Positions 1 through 11,845 of a stretch of 56,391 nucleotides of DNA are shown here, in pieces. The notes under the pieces were generated by a model that was not told the origin of the DNA, made no database searches, and was given only the letters and a program-made list of their open reading frames with translations. The position numbers and the translations under genes are program-made. The stretch's first letter is position 1; every line of letters begins with the position of its first letter. Source of the stretch: Chara braunii (lineage: Eukaryota; Streptophyta; Charophyceae; Charales; Characeae); assembly GCA_003427395.1 (NCBI GenBank), contig BFEA01000050.1, positions 3,530,465-3,586,855 of the forward strand, in the 5' to 3' direction.

Positions 1-42
<42 letters not shown>
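1..42. repeat. (GT)n microsatellite
   Basis: An uninterrupted GT dinucleotide run at the left edge of the window, so its full length is not visible. Confidence 0.95.
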
Positions 43-43
<1 letters not shown>

Positions 44-1130
44 TTTGCTTCCTACTACGTTCCTCCGTTCCCGAGTCCCGACCACTTCGTACTGCTGTCC
101 TCCCGCCCATTGTCTTCCTAAATGTGTCCAACCTCGAAAGCGGCCGTATTCAACCGACTTTGGCCGTGAAAACGGTTGGATGCATTATTTGAAGTACCAG
201 GGGCAGGCCCTGGGCCACAGGCCACACGGATGACTAGACTGCAGTTTCAAACTCCACGGCACGACTTTTGTGCAAAGCGGAGTTTGAACTGCATTTCAAA
301 CTTCTGAGCGGACTGGACTGCAGAAACTGTGTCCAGACTGCATTTAGATACTCAAACCCTGACCGAGCCCTAGTTTTCTCAAGATTATTAACCCCTGGCT
401 TTTTGGGAAAACGATCACACAGTAGGAGCAGAGGGGGAAACAATCCTGCAGCAGAAGGGGTGGGAAAACACTTCTTTTTGCTCAAAAGACTGTGCACGAG
501 ACAATTCAATCTTTTGTTGGCAAACATTGGTGAATTATTTGCCATCGCGCTGTATGATGTAGGCCTCAGATTGACAAATAGGGGGAAAAGGAATAAGTAT
601 GAAATTCTTGTTCTTGCAATCATGGATCCCTTGCCCACCATTGGATTTTCCCTAGGGCGGGAGGAGTGCTTTTGGTGAGACAATCGAGAATCTCTTTTCA
701 CGGGGTATTGCCGGATATTGATCGTGTTCTCGTCTGACGGGACCCAGTCAATCAATCTGATGGAAGGCCAGTGAGCAGACAGGAAGATGGGCGTGATAGG
801 CGCCCAATCCCTGTTGCTGATCCCCTACAACTCCACTCTAGATAAGTAAGTACTCCTTCGTCAAATGAAGTCAAGTTCTTCGTTTCTGCTCAAGTGGGAC
901 CCACAAGCAATAGGAAGTAATGTCTCATAGGCTTGCAAGTGGCCCAGTTGTCCATCGCTTTCCTTCGCTTTATACACCTCCATTGGAATTCCGTGGGAAC
1001 TGTAGGGGATAATTACCCAATCATCTTTCAAGGTAATCTTTTTCGGGGGGGAAACTACACGGTGGTATTGTAGGGGCCAGTAATCGGGCCGTTGCTGAGT
1101 GTAGCAGTTCAGGCTAGTGGGATGAACGTC
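43..1130. other. No recognisable gene
   Basis: Opposed short reading frames of 136 and 173 codons overlap each other on the two strands around 234-755. They show no recognisable motif, so I call neither. No repeat structure stands out. Confidence 0.5.
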
Positions 1131-1170
1131 TTTTCTTTTCTTTTTTTTTCTTTTTTTCTTTTTTCTTTCC
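1131..1170. repeat. Polypyrimidine low-complexity tract
   Basis: Almost pure T with scattered C. It lies about 70 bases upstream of the SINE-like A box. Confidence 0.8.
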
Positions 1171-1236
1171 AACTGACCGTAATTGCCTACTGTTTTCCAT
1201 CTCCCTTTGTGAATATTCCAGAGATCTCCCCACCCA

Positions 1237-1316
1237 GTTGATGTAGCTCAGTGGTTAGAGCACCGGTTGGAAATGCGCATTGTGGCATGAGGTTGCGGGT
1301 TCAAAACTCCGCAGCC
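1237..1316 (+). repeat. tRNA-derived SINE head (pol III promoter boxes)
   Basis: A perfect A-box match TAGCTCAGTGG lies at 1244-1254 and a perfect B-box match GTTCAAAAC at 1299-1307, at tRNA-like spacing. The T-arm stem is imperfect and has an eight-base loop, and no clean acceptor stem can be formed. I therefore read it as a SINE head rather than a working tRNA gene. The tail of the SINE is not defined. Confidence 0.6.
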
Positions 1317-1634
1317 TTGTGCATGGACACCGGCAGGGCGTTAGAATGACGCACAGCTGGACACCCCCCCCCTTGGGATGACGCAGGTAAGTTATTACAG
1401 ACACTGCCTGTGCACCACCCAAGGGGTAGTCCATGGTTGTTGTATGTGGGGACTGGGCGATGGTGGGTATCCTGATGTTCTTGGTCAATGGGGTTGTCAT
1501 GTGACTGCTGGGTGGTTCGCATAGTCCGGTTTACTCGAGGCCAACAGAGCACAGCTACAGACTATTTCACAGTGTATGTCAATAGGTTAGGTCACTTGCA
1601 CGATTCACATAAGGTCCTGTGTTCGATACCAGAC

Positions 1635-2260
1635 TGTAACTTAGGGCTGGTCATCCTCTTAGTATGTGGTCAAAGGATTGAGGCTGGCATAGCAGTCCCT
1701 TAGTACGGGATGTCAGGAGTGTCAGGACATAGTGGTCTAACACTTTACTGCAGGGCCGGAACGGACTCCAGGAACATACGAGGGAACAGAGGATTGTCTG
1801 CTCTCAGATTATCATACAACACAGGGCCTAGAAATTATCCAGGGTCAATACATACATTCCATGATTCACAATTGAAGGTGGGCTATCCTCCTAGTACGTA
1901 CCTTAGAGTTGAGGCTGGCAAAGCAGTCCTTAGTACGGATGTCGGGGTGTCAGAAGATACTGCACCTTACCGCGGGGCCCGAACGGGCTCCAGGGATATA
2001 CGAGGGAAGAGAGGATCCCCATCTCTCTACCATCAACATCATAGTACACTGTAGTAAAAAGACAACATAAGGATAAAGAACCTCAGTCCATAAATCATGA
2101 CCTAGGGTTGGCTATCCTCCTAGTACGTAGCATAGGGTTGAGGCTGGCATAGCAGTTCCTTAGTACGGGATGTCGGGGGTGTCATGGGCGGAACGGGCTC
2201 CAGGGACATACGAGGGAACAGAGGACACCCAGCTCTCTATCATCACCATACAACTAAAGC
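1635..2260. repeat. Tandem repeat, about 230-bp unit, three copies
   Basis: The phrase ATCCTCYTAGTAYGT recurs at about 1653, 1885 and 2114. Each time it is followed by a GAGGCTGGCAWAGCAG segment, a CTTAGTACGG segment and an ACATACGAGGGAA-like segment. Spacings are about 232 and 229 bases. The copies are clearly diverged by substitutions and small indels. No coding function is apparent. Confidence 0.8.
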
Positions 2261-3340
2261 TAGACGGGAGTCACTGTGCACCCTCATGAAGACCTGTAGT
2301 AGCATGTTCAAACCTAGCTCCCGAAGTCCCCGTGCAATCAGGCTTGCACGGCGTCTGCTTCAACCGGGGCTGAGCAGGGGGTAGGCACCTCTGCTTAGCC
2401 CCGGTACCTGCAACCGCTGTCTGGTCAGGTCACCCCGCCATGATGGCAATGGGTGATGGTCCTGGGTGGTTAATACTAGGGTAGGACAGGGGGGGTGGGG
2501 GTGCGCCAGGGCAAAAAGATAAGAGGAAGGGTGGGTGGGGTCTTCAGAGGGGTTCATCTGAACAACTGAATGGCCGAGTACTGTGGGTGACTGCCATCCG
2601 TCTAGTAACCCACCTCTACAACAACCTGGGCTTTTAAAAAATGAAAAAAAAAAAATAAAAAAAATCTTCGATTATTTTTTTTTTTTGGGGGGGAGGGGGG
2701 GTGGGGGGTGCTCACACCAGCCATGGAAGTCCTTTCAGAGGGAGATGGGGAGACCATCTACACAGAGAAAAGCGTTGTTTCCTTTTTTCTTTTCTTTTCT
2801 TTTCTTTTTTGAAAAACACCAGGTTCAAGCTTACTAGGGGGAGTGATATGAGCCCCTCCCACTAGTAGGCCTTCCTTTTTTTTTTTTTTGTTGTCCTTCT
2901 GATGCTGGCTCACCTGAGATGGTCCAGGATTTGTTTGTAAACCACATGAGTAGGTGTATAGGGCATTGTGGGTGGTGACAAGGGGCCAGGCATTCGATTT
3001 GGGTGTTTGCTAATGGGTATGTCATTTCCTAACTAAAGTTCCATGGTGGATTATGGAGGAAGATGAGACGGGCGAGGAGGTTGGTCAAGGGGGGGTAGGA
3101 TCTGGGAGGTATCATCCAGAGGGTAAACACCGGGTCAACAGGCTGATGGTCTAGGATGGGAGTGTGTGGCATGTGAAGGGATGCTGAGGGGAGGTAGGGT
3201 GGAAGTTGGGGTCTAGAAGAGGGGAGTGCAGTTGAAGCATTCTCTGTGGACGAAGGGAAAGAGTCTGAATTGAAAATCTGTGCCCCCATTGACTAGAATT
3301 GTCAGACAGGCTTTGGTCTTTATTCAGTACTATGCTAGTG
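2261..3340. other. No recognisable gene; homopolymer-rich
   Basis: This stretch contains A, T and G homopolymer runs (about 2637-2710), a T-rich tract (2781-2808) and a T run (2876-2890). Short reading frames are present but have no recognisable motif. Confidence 0.5.
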
Positions 3341-4185
3341 GTGTGACGCCCAACCTCACGCCAAGCGCGACTTCATGTTTTCGGAGTGGGAGGGAGCCCG
3401 GAAGTGTGTAGTAGGGGTGTGCCAAGGATTTTAGGAAAGTGGGGTGGAGTCCCAGGTCGAACTGAGATCTCCGGTGCCAAGTTCCAAGGACAGAAATGCA
3501 AGTGGCTCCGCGTAGGGCCAGATCTTTGGGTTCGCCCTTTTCAGAGCCAAGCGGCTAGTGTCGCCGGCCTCGTGGCCTGGGGCGGGTTCGTACTTGGTGC
3601 ACGGCGGGGACACAGTGGGTGTCTCTCTCTGTAATCACTTGTCGCCGATGGGCTTCGCAGATCTTGGAGTCTGATGTGGACGGCCTTAGCCGGAGGCTGT
3701 GTTCTCGGCACTCCGCTTCGGAATGGGTTCGTCGGATAAATCCGGCGGCTCGGTACGTGCTGTACTGCCAGCACTCGGAACACGGCCTCCGGGCCAGTAG
3801 GGGGCTATGGATTCCCAAGGGACAACCGTAAGATTGTGATAAGGGAGAAGGAGATAAAACGGAGGGAAGGTAGTTTCAATGGCGACGAATCTCGGGGTGA
3901 TGTAGCACTGGTAAGTACGGGTGTCGGGGCCATCCACGATTCGGGAATTACGTCTGATGGCCTTGTGAAAGTCCCAAGCACACAGCCGATAGCCCTTAGT
4001 TTGGCAGGGGTAGGTCGGAAGCCTTAAGTTTGATCGGCGAAAGAGTTGTTCGTTTTCCCAGTATTCTCTGTATTCGGGGTTCCTCAGGCTGGCACGGTCA
4101 GTGATCCAGAATGGAACGCCGACATCTATATTTGGTAAGAGGGACTTGACCCATACATTAGGTCGTGCAAAGAGAGGAGGTGTCG
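3341..4185 (-). mobile_element. Diverged LTR-like fragment related to the 6-8 kb LTR
   Basis: The left part carries TGTGACGCCCAACCTCACGCC, closely matching the edge of the LTR at 6069. It is followed in the same order by a GGTGTGCCAAGGATTTTAGG-like segment, a gggacAACCGTaag segment and a gtgatgtagcaCTGGTAAGTACG segment. These parallel blocks at about 6140, 6480 and 6600. Similarity is patchy, so this is an old relative rather than a copy of the same insertion. It abuts the 5'-truncated gag of the layer-1 element at about 4190. Confidence 0.4.
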
Positions 4186-4189
4186 GGTC

Positions 4190-5545
4190 ATGCAGACACA
4201 CGTATATGTGATGATTGCTGCTCTAGTAATCGTGCGTATACGTGCGTGCACATGGTCCGCTCCCACCGGATGTAAATGGGCCGAAGAAAAAGGAAAGGAA
4301 TTAGCCAGGGCTAAGGCGGAACTTACCGCGCTACAAAACAAATTCGAAAACACGGGATTTGTGTCAGGTCCTGTCACCTATCTGGAGCAAATTGTACCTA
4401 AACGATCGGCTCCCTGCACAATCACAGGGGCACCGATTCCTGTGATGGCTGCTTCCCCAGCCACGTCTGAAAGCCTTACATGATCAAGCAAATCTGTTGG
4501 GATACTGGAGCTGACTAAAACATTAGTTACTTTGATACAGGAAAGCAAAAAGGAGCAGCGCGAGCATAACGCTAGGATAGAGTCGTTAATGAGATCGATG
4601 CTTCCCATTGTCGTAAGAACTGCACCGATACAGCCCGAATTGGCTTCGATCCCGGCGACAGGAGGGGCGGCAGGCAACCCGAGTGTTTGCTATACGTGTC
4701 ACCAACCAGGACACGTAGCCCGGAACTGTCCCCATCGACCTGCGCAAGCCCGACTCGGGGGTGCACCAGTGACCGTGGCACCCATCGCTAATGGGCCAGG
4801 AAGAGTAGGAGCGATGTTGGAAAAAATGGAAGGAGGTTGGAGTGCGCTAGCTACTACTGAGGAAGCGGCAGAACTTATTCCTCTGGACCAGTACATGGCA
4901 TTAGGATATCCGGGGTTAGGAATGATCGGGACTATGAGACCCGCAAATGAGCAGCGAGAGGTGGCGAAATGGAGACCCTCTCCAGGGGAGATGGAGTCTG
5001 GAGGACCCACCTTTGTCACTGAGGAAATAGCTGTCCTAAATATCGTCTGCGCCCTGGACCATCGCATTCCCCTCCCAATCGGACATCTATTATCCATCTC
5101 GGAACAAGCTAACGAGCGCATGTTGCAACACTGCAAGGCGAACAGAAAACAATTCGCCCTTGCGAGAACGGCAAACACGCAAGGAAAAGCCTTTGTCCAA
5201 GAGGACAACCCGAAACCCGCCAGTACGTCGGACCCTATACGATTGGGACTAATACAAAAAAATGATCACTTTCTGCGAATCAAAACAATCCCGTGGAAAT
5301 CCGCCGAATGTGACATCGAGGTCTGGGGAGTCTCGTACAATGCCATTATCGACTCAGGAGCCGTTGTCTTGACTATCTCGCTAAGGGTAGTAGAAAGAGT
5401 GGGAAGAAGAAGAGATCTGATCATGCTAACTGAAAAGGATCATCTCGTCTCCGCGGATGAAGAGAAAATCAAGACAATGGGACGAATGACCAACGTTGCT
5501 TTTCGATTGGAAAGGTACACGCCCTGGGGGATGTCGTGGTATTAG
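4190..5545 (+). pseudogene. gag: Layer-1 Ty3/gypsy-like gag and protease (broken)
   Basis: This is the capsid/nucleocapsid and start of the protease of a plus-strand LTR retroelement. One frame runs through both ORF parts (4190-4483 and 4532-5545), separated by an in-frame TGA at 4481-4483. The context would fit a CGA-to-TGA change. A retroviral-type zinc knuckle, C-x2-C-x4-H-x4-C, begins at about 4688. Near the end the retropepsin active site reads D-S-G-A within a hydrophobic context (about 5350). A coiled-coil-like charged segment precedes the zinc knuckle. The N-terminal end does not look like a normal gag start and no LTR in the same orientation precedes it, so the element is probably truncated on its left side. 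The reading frame is lost after 5500 and resumes in another frame. Confidence 0.75.
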
Positions 5546-6067
5546 ATGGAAGCACATACAACGTTTTTTGGGGACTGCCCGCTCTCACGACGCTGCGGCC
5601 CTGCGGGCCAACCTGGATTTTGAAAGACGACCGATTGTCCTCCGGAATACGGGAGGGAAACCCTACACAATCCCTATGAGATTGACTCTCAGAACGATGG
5701 CAGAGGTAACCGAGAAAACTTCTCCGATGCCCGGAGGAACTCTCCGAATGATCACTTGGAAGGAACTTGTGGAACGCAGTGATCGCCGGACAGAGGAGCC
5801 ACAAGTACCTTTCAAGTGACACTGATGATAGCGATGAAGACGCGTTAGTGATTCGGGAGTTAGTGCAGCAACGCATCCACTATCTGATTCGACAAGCAAC
5901 CACGAAAACATTCAAACTCACGGAAGGGAACATCCAGAGAACACACGCATTAATTTTGGGCGAACATCTTGTGCAAATTTCCCGGATGGGCGATTCTTTG
6001 GAACCCCCTCGGACCTTATACGAGGGCACCACTCCACTGCTTGCAAGATACAAGGATAAGGAAGCTT
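5513..6067 (+). pseudogene. Layer-1 protease C-terminus and pol linker, interrupted
   Basis: In shifted frames the sequence continues the retropepsin fold: a GDVVVLDGSTYNVFWGLP segment at about 5523-5576 matches the usual C-terminal half of the protease. A linker containing ALRANLDFERRPIVLRN follows at about 5598. The final segment, LYEGTTPLLARYKDKEA, stops at the AAGCTT of 6062-6067, where the layer-2 LTR begins. The continuation, starting FCDITELPRSLLTPGKEIRLL-like, is found after 54577. The layer-2 pol ORF has a similar uninterrupted stretch (RGLCDL...PRPLLTNAK near 50190-50230). That is why I read the two halves as one broken gene. Confidence 0.7.
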
Positions 6068-6760
6068 GTGATGCGCAACCTCACGCCCAGTCGCGGCTTT
6101 CCGTACTGGGTCGCCGGTCAGAGTAAAAGGGGGGGCATGGCCGAGGATTTTTGGCCGTGGGGATTAAGCCTCCCGGTAGGAATGGGAGTCTCTCGTTTCG
6201 GGGCCGATAGGTTTCCCCCGCGCGGATTCTCGATCCTCGTCGTCAGGTTCGTCGAGGCCTCGGGAACTCACGACCGTGGGAACTCGGCGGGCGGGGGCTA
6301 TCGCCGCGGTCGAGATACGAAAACGGGCAGGGAGAGCTCCGGCGTCCCGGGAGAGTTCAGGGAACCGGGCGGCTCCTTCGTACCCCAGGACCAGTCTTCG
6401 CCATGAGCAGGAGTCCCCCTGCTGGCACCAACGGCAACTAAACAGGGGGCGCCACGCGGTGCAAGCCGCAGACCAGGGGAGCACCGTTAGGTCGGTGTAA
6501 GGCGGTATAAGGGGCGGGGAAGAAAAGCGGTTTATCAGCACAAACCCTTCCCCCGCGATGTGGCAAGCCCGTTCAGGGTTGCGCCAGTGAAGCTGCTCCA
6601 TGCGTCGTAGGGCACTCCGTACGCCCGCGTCACAGTAGACGCTGTCGTCATCGACGATGGGGAAAATCGGGAGTGCACTATGATGCGCGGAGTCGGGGTA
6701 AGTGCACGAGCGAGAACCCGTGCTTGATTGGAAATCCGTCTCCATACAAAGGGTGACAAC

Positions 6761-6761
<1 letters not shown>

Positions 6762-6821
<60 letters not shown>
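6762..6821. repeat. (CT)n microsatellite inside the LTR
   Basis: A pure TC run at the same place as the run at 53165-53241 in the partner LTR. It was therefore present in the parental element and has since changed length. Confidence 0.95.
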
Positions 6822-6823
<2 letters not shown>

Positions 6824-7553
6824 GTTTGACACCACTCAACCAGAGGGGTCCGAGCGGAGGGGCGGAGCCGTTTGCTAACCACCTTCAGCGGGCACAGCGA
6901 ACGTTTCCGGTCCTCAACAGCGATGCGCCACGTCAGACGTCGGCGCCGCAGGATTTCGACTCGAGCGCGCAGGATGGAAGGGATCCCTTCGGTACGCGAA
7001 GGCCCTCGCCCTACGCGATCGAGCAACGAAACTAACAGGGGAACGAGGCAAAAGGAGAAAGAGGTACGATGGCCGACTTAATCATGCATCCAGGCAGACA
7101 ATCGCCACGCAATACCCAAGGACCACATGCATGCATACGCAGACTCACACCCCTTCACAGACCATCTCACCGCGACTCACTCCCATGCATACAACTGATT
7201 ACCCACTCAACGGGACGTTGCATACATCTCACGGAGACAGAGCAGCAATGGAAAAAAAGTGAGTTTCATTGTACACAAAATTTTCCAATTGGCTGATGCC
7301 CTCAGGCGCAACTACAAACTTCCCAAGGACCACCGACCACCATAGCCACAAGACCCTGTCGTGATCGGCGTCTGATCTCCACCACTACTCAATCCCTCCA
7401 GTTTGCTTACCCCGAGTCTATCGCTAAGCCCGACCCACGCCGTCACTCCGCCCGTAACTTGGGCTCGTCAAGCCTGTTGTCGCGGACGTTCCCACATAGC
7501 TCGCGCAGCATTGCAGCCGAGATCAAAGACAAGGAGAGGAGGGGGTTGCAAAA

Positions 7554-7560
7554 ATTTATA
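7554..7560 (-). promoter_or_regulatory. Candidate TATA box of the 3' LTR
   Basis: Read on the minus strand the motif is TATAAAT within CGCTATAAATTTT. It is conserved at 53977-53983 in the other LTR, whereas the bases around it vary. It faces the direction of gag-pol transcription. Confidence 0.5.
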
Positions 7561-8220
7561 GCGTGGAAGGGGGCGGGTTGTTAGCGCGAGGTGTGGGCAG
7601 CGCCGGCTGTAGACGAGCAGGACAGAAGAAGGGTAAGGGGTTTCAGAAGAGGTGTTCCGCGGAGTCGCGTGGTCAGGCGTGATTGGGGTGTTCGTTCAAG
7701 TGGTGTGCCTTTTCGCCTTCCACATCGATCCGCGCATCCCAACTACGCAGCCATTCATTCGCGGAGGAAGACGGGGTGGGGATCGAGTTGGGCGTAGGGG
7801 AAGACGAAGAGTCCTGCATGGGGGAAACGCTCGCAGCAAGAAAGGAAGATGGCGCGGGGATGCAAAGCAAGAAACGGGGGTGCGAGGCGCGCGAAGAATT
7901 CAGAGCTTAGGCGCGCGCATAAAAATTCAAAAAGTCCCAACCGAAACCGTTTCTTGGTTTTCATACCACGGCCGCTATTCGTCCGCTCGGGAGTTATTAA
8001 CCAAAGAAAAGTGAAAAAAACGCTACAAAAAGAAAACAAAAAAGAAAGAAAAACCCCTTTTTGTTCTCATTCGTACTTCGGGGCTTCCGGGGGATTTTTC
8101 CTCAAGGATACGGCAAGCCGCGCGGTACGGGTCTGAGCTTATCACATCTGTGATGCGCAAGGGGTTCCGAAAAATTAGCAGTCTCCCGACTGCTGATGTC
8201 ATCATATTTTGGATGCTCGG

Positions 8221-8348
8221 GCGGCCTCTTCATCGTCAGCTGGCCCGATCATCCCCTGATCTACTTCGATGCATTTCGCATCGTCGGTCATCTCCCTCAT
8301 ATTATACATCCGATCGGGCGGCCCCTCATCGTCAGCTGGCCCGATCGG
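8221..8348. repeat. Short direct repeat, about 96-bp spacing
   Basis: A GCGGCCYCTCATCGTCAGCTGGCCCGATC-like segment occurs at about 8221 and 8317, just inside the inner edge of the 3' LTR. Confidence 0.7.
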
Positions 8349-8484
8349 TAAGTAATAGATTTTTTTAAATTTATTTATTTATTTTTTTGTACAGCGCGTC
8401 TCGAGGCGCGAACTTTGGGCATAGGAGAAGAAGCCGATGAAAAGAAAGAGAAGGAGAGAAGAAGGGAGAAGTAGACGAGGGTGA

Positions 8485-9955
8485 TCAGAGGAAGTGATCG
8501 ATGTCGGGATTAAGAGGGGGCGGAATAGGTGGAAGGAAAGCGGCCATTGCCGCGGGAGTCGTTGGCGCGTCCTCCTCATGGAAGTGGTGCTGGACGAACG
8601 AGGGATAGAGAAAGGCCCCCGGCACATGAGATAGGACACGTGGCGCCAGATCCGCCACCGCTCGCACCACCCGTTTACGCACCGATCGGGGTCCGGGACC
8701 CGTCATCACCAGATGAGTCTCGGTGTAGGGTCGCCGCTCCCGCTTCTGCGCCACGAAGACGAGGAAGTGATACATCACATTGGAACGCTGCCCGGTCTCG
8801 TAGATGAGCGTCCCCGCCATCCGCGCCGCGATACACCCTTGAAAAGAGGGTGTAAAATATGGCTCCCACGCCGGATCAGGGCACGACGCCCCCGCAATGG
8901 CCTCGAGCCTGATGGTGGTGGGCTCCACCATGAAATCCACCTTTGTCGGATGGACCGTCCGGCTCGGAGGAACTGCTAATGTCAATGATCGGGGCACTCC
9001 GAAGTGGCTGGCAGAAGCAGAAAGGTCCCGCGAGGACGGGCGGTCTGGATACGGGATCCGGTAATCCCATTCGGCTTCCTCCTCTGGCTGTTGTGACTGA
9101 TGGCCGCGCGTGCACGGGCTGAACCACCTCCTCGCCGCCACCGATTCGACTGCCTTGCGCTCCTGGCGATGGATAGCGTGTCTTCCTCTTCGGCGTCTTC
9201 TTGGGGGCCTTTGGCGGCATTGGTCTGGGATACGACGAGGGAGGTCGCAACGGCTTTTCCTCAGGGAAATCCTCCAACCTCTCCTCACGTTGCGCAATGT
9301 AATCCGGGATGACGACTGCGTTGTACGTTCTCCGCGGGGAAGACACCATCCGCAATTGTGGTTGGATCTCCTCTTCCTCGCTCGCGATCACTTGCGCAAT
9401 GGATAGGAGCTCAAGATGTATGAGCTCCAACAATCCCGGATCGGTCGTCTGGAACTGGGCAAATGGGTACAACGCCACCGTCCCCTCCTTCTGTGCCGGC
9501 TTGGGCCGCGTTGTCGGGCGCATCGGTCCGGCACTGCACGCGGCAGCGCGGGTCCCTCTCGACCGCGTCACGCAGGAGTTGGACCAACCTTGCCGCGAAC
9601 ACACAAATGGAGCTTTCTTAGGCCGCTCTGGCCGAGTGCGCCAGCCATACCTCTCGCAAACCCCTACGACAGGATAGGGCCTACGCGAGGCACAACTTAC
9701 CTCCATCTTACAGGAGTTGTCACCTCCCTTCGGTGGGCGTATCCCCGCCGAGATACCAGTCTCAAGTACAAAAGCTACTCGGTTGCAATCACAGAGGTGG
9801 ACCAGCCGAGGGCGTTTCTCGTTCGCTGTAGCATAGGGGGTACGCGCAGTAATACGCCTATCGGACCCGCACGAGAACCGACATCTTGGGGGGCTGAAGT
9901 CCCAAGCGCGGCTCGTCGTCGGTCGACTAGGATGCATCCCACACACCACGCACAT
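8485..9955 (-). pseudogene. 3' accessory ORF next to the 3' LTR (unknown product, frame broken)
   Basis: Two overlapping minus-strand frames (9955-8876 and 9297-8485) together give an extended coding-like stretch between the integrase region and the 3' LTR. The middle is proline/arginine-rich and low complexity. The C-terminal part (about 8880-8485) has a hydrophobic, folded-domain-like segment containing MYHFLVFVAQKRERR. It resembles in layout the segment LGMFRFFVKHEDHCIGEHF encoded near 17400. A good 5' splice site (GTAAGT read on minus) lies at 9700-9695, so introns may explain part of the frame break. I do not recognise the family. An extra ORF after integrase is known in several plant LTR elements, and position is the main argument here. 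Confidence 0.4.
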
Positions 9956-10140
9956 ACCACTCTAACAAACACAAAAATAAAACACATGCACGCACACACA
10001 TCAAACAACGCGACAACACTCCTAGTCCCCTCAGTAGCCAACCCATAACTTTCCAATGCGGAAATCGGATAGGCGTCGCGCGCGAGCCGTGATATAAAAC
10101 CGCGCGGACGCAGGGCTAACTCATATCGACTCGCAATGCA
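9956..10140. other. No recognisable gene
   Basis: A short linker rich in CACA-type sequence (about 9940-10005), with no gene seen. Confidence 0.5.
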
Positions 10141-10535
10141 AACGTGCGCAAGCAGTCGCAATGATGGCATACTATGTAGTACCCGTACTTGCGCGGCCCT
10201 CGTTAGTCTCGAGGATCGCGTTCGACACTCAAGTGTCGGCTGACACGCGCCTTGAGGGTTAATTTCTCGACACTAGACAACTGCCATGCGCGGTTGAAAA
10301 CCACACACCCTCTTCTGCACTTTGTGCACAGTGCTTGGTACACAGGTCCATACCTGTGGTGGAAGTCACTTCTTACTGCCCTGGAGATGAGTCTCACTCC
10401 GGGTCTGGGAAAAAGTCAAGGAGTTTGACTTTGACGGCTGCCACGGACTACAATGTCCAACTATAAAAATACCAAAAAACAAAGGACAGCAGGGGGTCTC
10501 CCTTTTCTCTTAAGTCATAATCTGGCTAACCCCTG
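10141..10535 (+). mobile_element. LTR fragment, copy A
   Basis: This is similar in order and sequence to 43350-43690. Both carry a GCGATGGCAT- or AATGATGGCAT-type start and then a conserved hairpin CTCAAGTGTCGGCTGACA...CTTGAG. Next comes a GTTTGACTTTG block and a GTCCAACTA...CTATAAAAA block with a TATA-like box (10461-10470). The shared block has promoter-like content and no coding capacity, which fits an LTR. No partner LTR is seen nearby, so it may be a solo LTR or a fragment. Confidence 0.6.
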
Positions 10536-11224
10536 CGCACGATCTCAGTAAGCCGCGCGCATAAGAGTATATATCCAAGGCTTATTTGTATAGGACGATC
10601 GCTTCTCACAACCCAGTGGGAATCCCCTCAGCCATACATGTATGTTATCGCAAGCAGTCACATCCAGAAGCCGAACCATAACCATACTTGCAATCACATC
10701 AAAGATTCAACCAAAAGTCCACGCACTACGCGGGGTCAACTTCAACCATTCCCTGCGCTCATACCCATCGCCTTCGCCATACAAACCTCATTCGTGCAAC
10801 TCTTAAATAAATACTCAATACTTTTGTTGGATGGCCATTCAATAAAGTCCGGGTAAAAACATAACCAAACAATTCAAATCTCAAGGTTAAAGTCTTTAGG
10901 TTGAGTGGCAGGAGTGAATTGGAGTTGAATCGTAAACCGACGAATCGGCAACCGACCTGTTATCAGTGATAACAGAAGGTGATCCTCGTAGGATCAAGCT
11001 GAATCTAGTCCAAATCCCAACAAAAGTCTGTACCATAAAACAGGTCAATGCCCAAGCTAAATCATCAGCATATGGAGGATGAACCTCCATAACACATCCT
11101 CACTCAAAGTTATCTGTCATCTAAGTCTAAGTCTACCTCTAAGCCAGTGCCCAAAACAAAGGTAGACTAACGGCAGGATCTCCCCTATTCAGGGTGGATC
11201 GCCAGAATCGCCACCTGTCAAAAT
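10536..11224. other. No recognisable gene
   Basis: AT-rich sequence without long reading frames, following LTR copy A. If copy A is a 5' LTR this would be leader sequence, but I see no primer-binding site I can defend. Confidence 0.4.
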
Positions 11225-11560
11225 ATAATCTAACTCCTCTAAATCCGAAAAATTTCGGTAGCGCATCCCGTAGGAAAAGTGTCTTTTCATAATTTATATC
11301 AGCCCAAATATGAAACCAAAAATAGCCTTTGACTTTCCAAAGTCCAATTTTGTCTAACTCCCTGATTTAGCAAAAATTTGGGCAGCACTCCCTTCAGAAA
11401 AAGAGACCTTCCATATTTTTACTAAGTCATATATAAACTTTAGACAGGTTGAACTTTGACAAGTCAAAAATTTGACTACTTCCTTGGATTTCTAGAAATT
11501 TCGGCAGCGCTTCCCGTAGAGAAAGTAGCTTATCAAAATTTATACAAAGCCAAGTATAAC
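11225..11560. repeat. Tandem repeat, three diverged units of about 110-130 bp
   Basis: The phrase AAATTTSGGYAGCRCWYCCC recurs at about 11249, 11370 and 11494. It is followed each time by an A-rich AAAAGTG/AAAGAGA segment and an AATTTATAYMAAGYC segment. The units are diverged, and no coding function is apparent. Confidence 0.7.
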
Positions 11561-11845
11561 AGATGGTCCAAAAAAATGCGAGAATCGATCTAAGTAAAAT
11601 AAACTTAGCTCAGAAAATGCAGGAATTGAAGCTAACTCCTACCGCTCTAGCACGCGGCGAGCCTCTAAAGCAACTACCTATCAACCTGACACTCAAACCA
11701 AGTAGTAGCCTCAGTCAGCCACATGCAATGCCAAACCACAAAGGTAAGTACTCTCGCCATCCCAAGTCAACTCAGCAAACAATAGTTCATGGTCTCTCAA
11801 TGCTTTATCCCTTTATACCCAGCTTACATAGGGCATAAAGTCAAG
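11561..11845. other. No convincing gene
   Basis: A 91-codon open frame (11563-11838) has no recognisable motif and lies between repeats, so I do not call it a gene. Confidence 0.4.

Larger units (their letters stand above)
6069..8144 (-). mobile_element. 3' LTR of the layer-2 retroelement
   Basis: It is a direct repeat of 52316-54570, colinear from the AACCTCACGCC block to GTCTGAGCTTATCA. The outer edges form TGAT...ATCA, and AAGCTT lies just outside. It is about 2.08 kb, shorter than its partner mainly because it lacks a 165-bp segment that in the partner lies between two CCCCCG hexamers (52453 and 52618). Many single-base differences separate the two LTRs, so the insertion is not recent. 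I find no convincing polypurine tract next to its inner edge at 8145. Exact ends are uncertain by a few bases. Confidence 0.85.

Noticed and set aside
1237-1316. A functional tRNA gene
   Set aside because: A and B boxes are good, but the acceptor stem and T stem do not pair properly. SINE head preferred.
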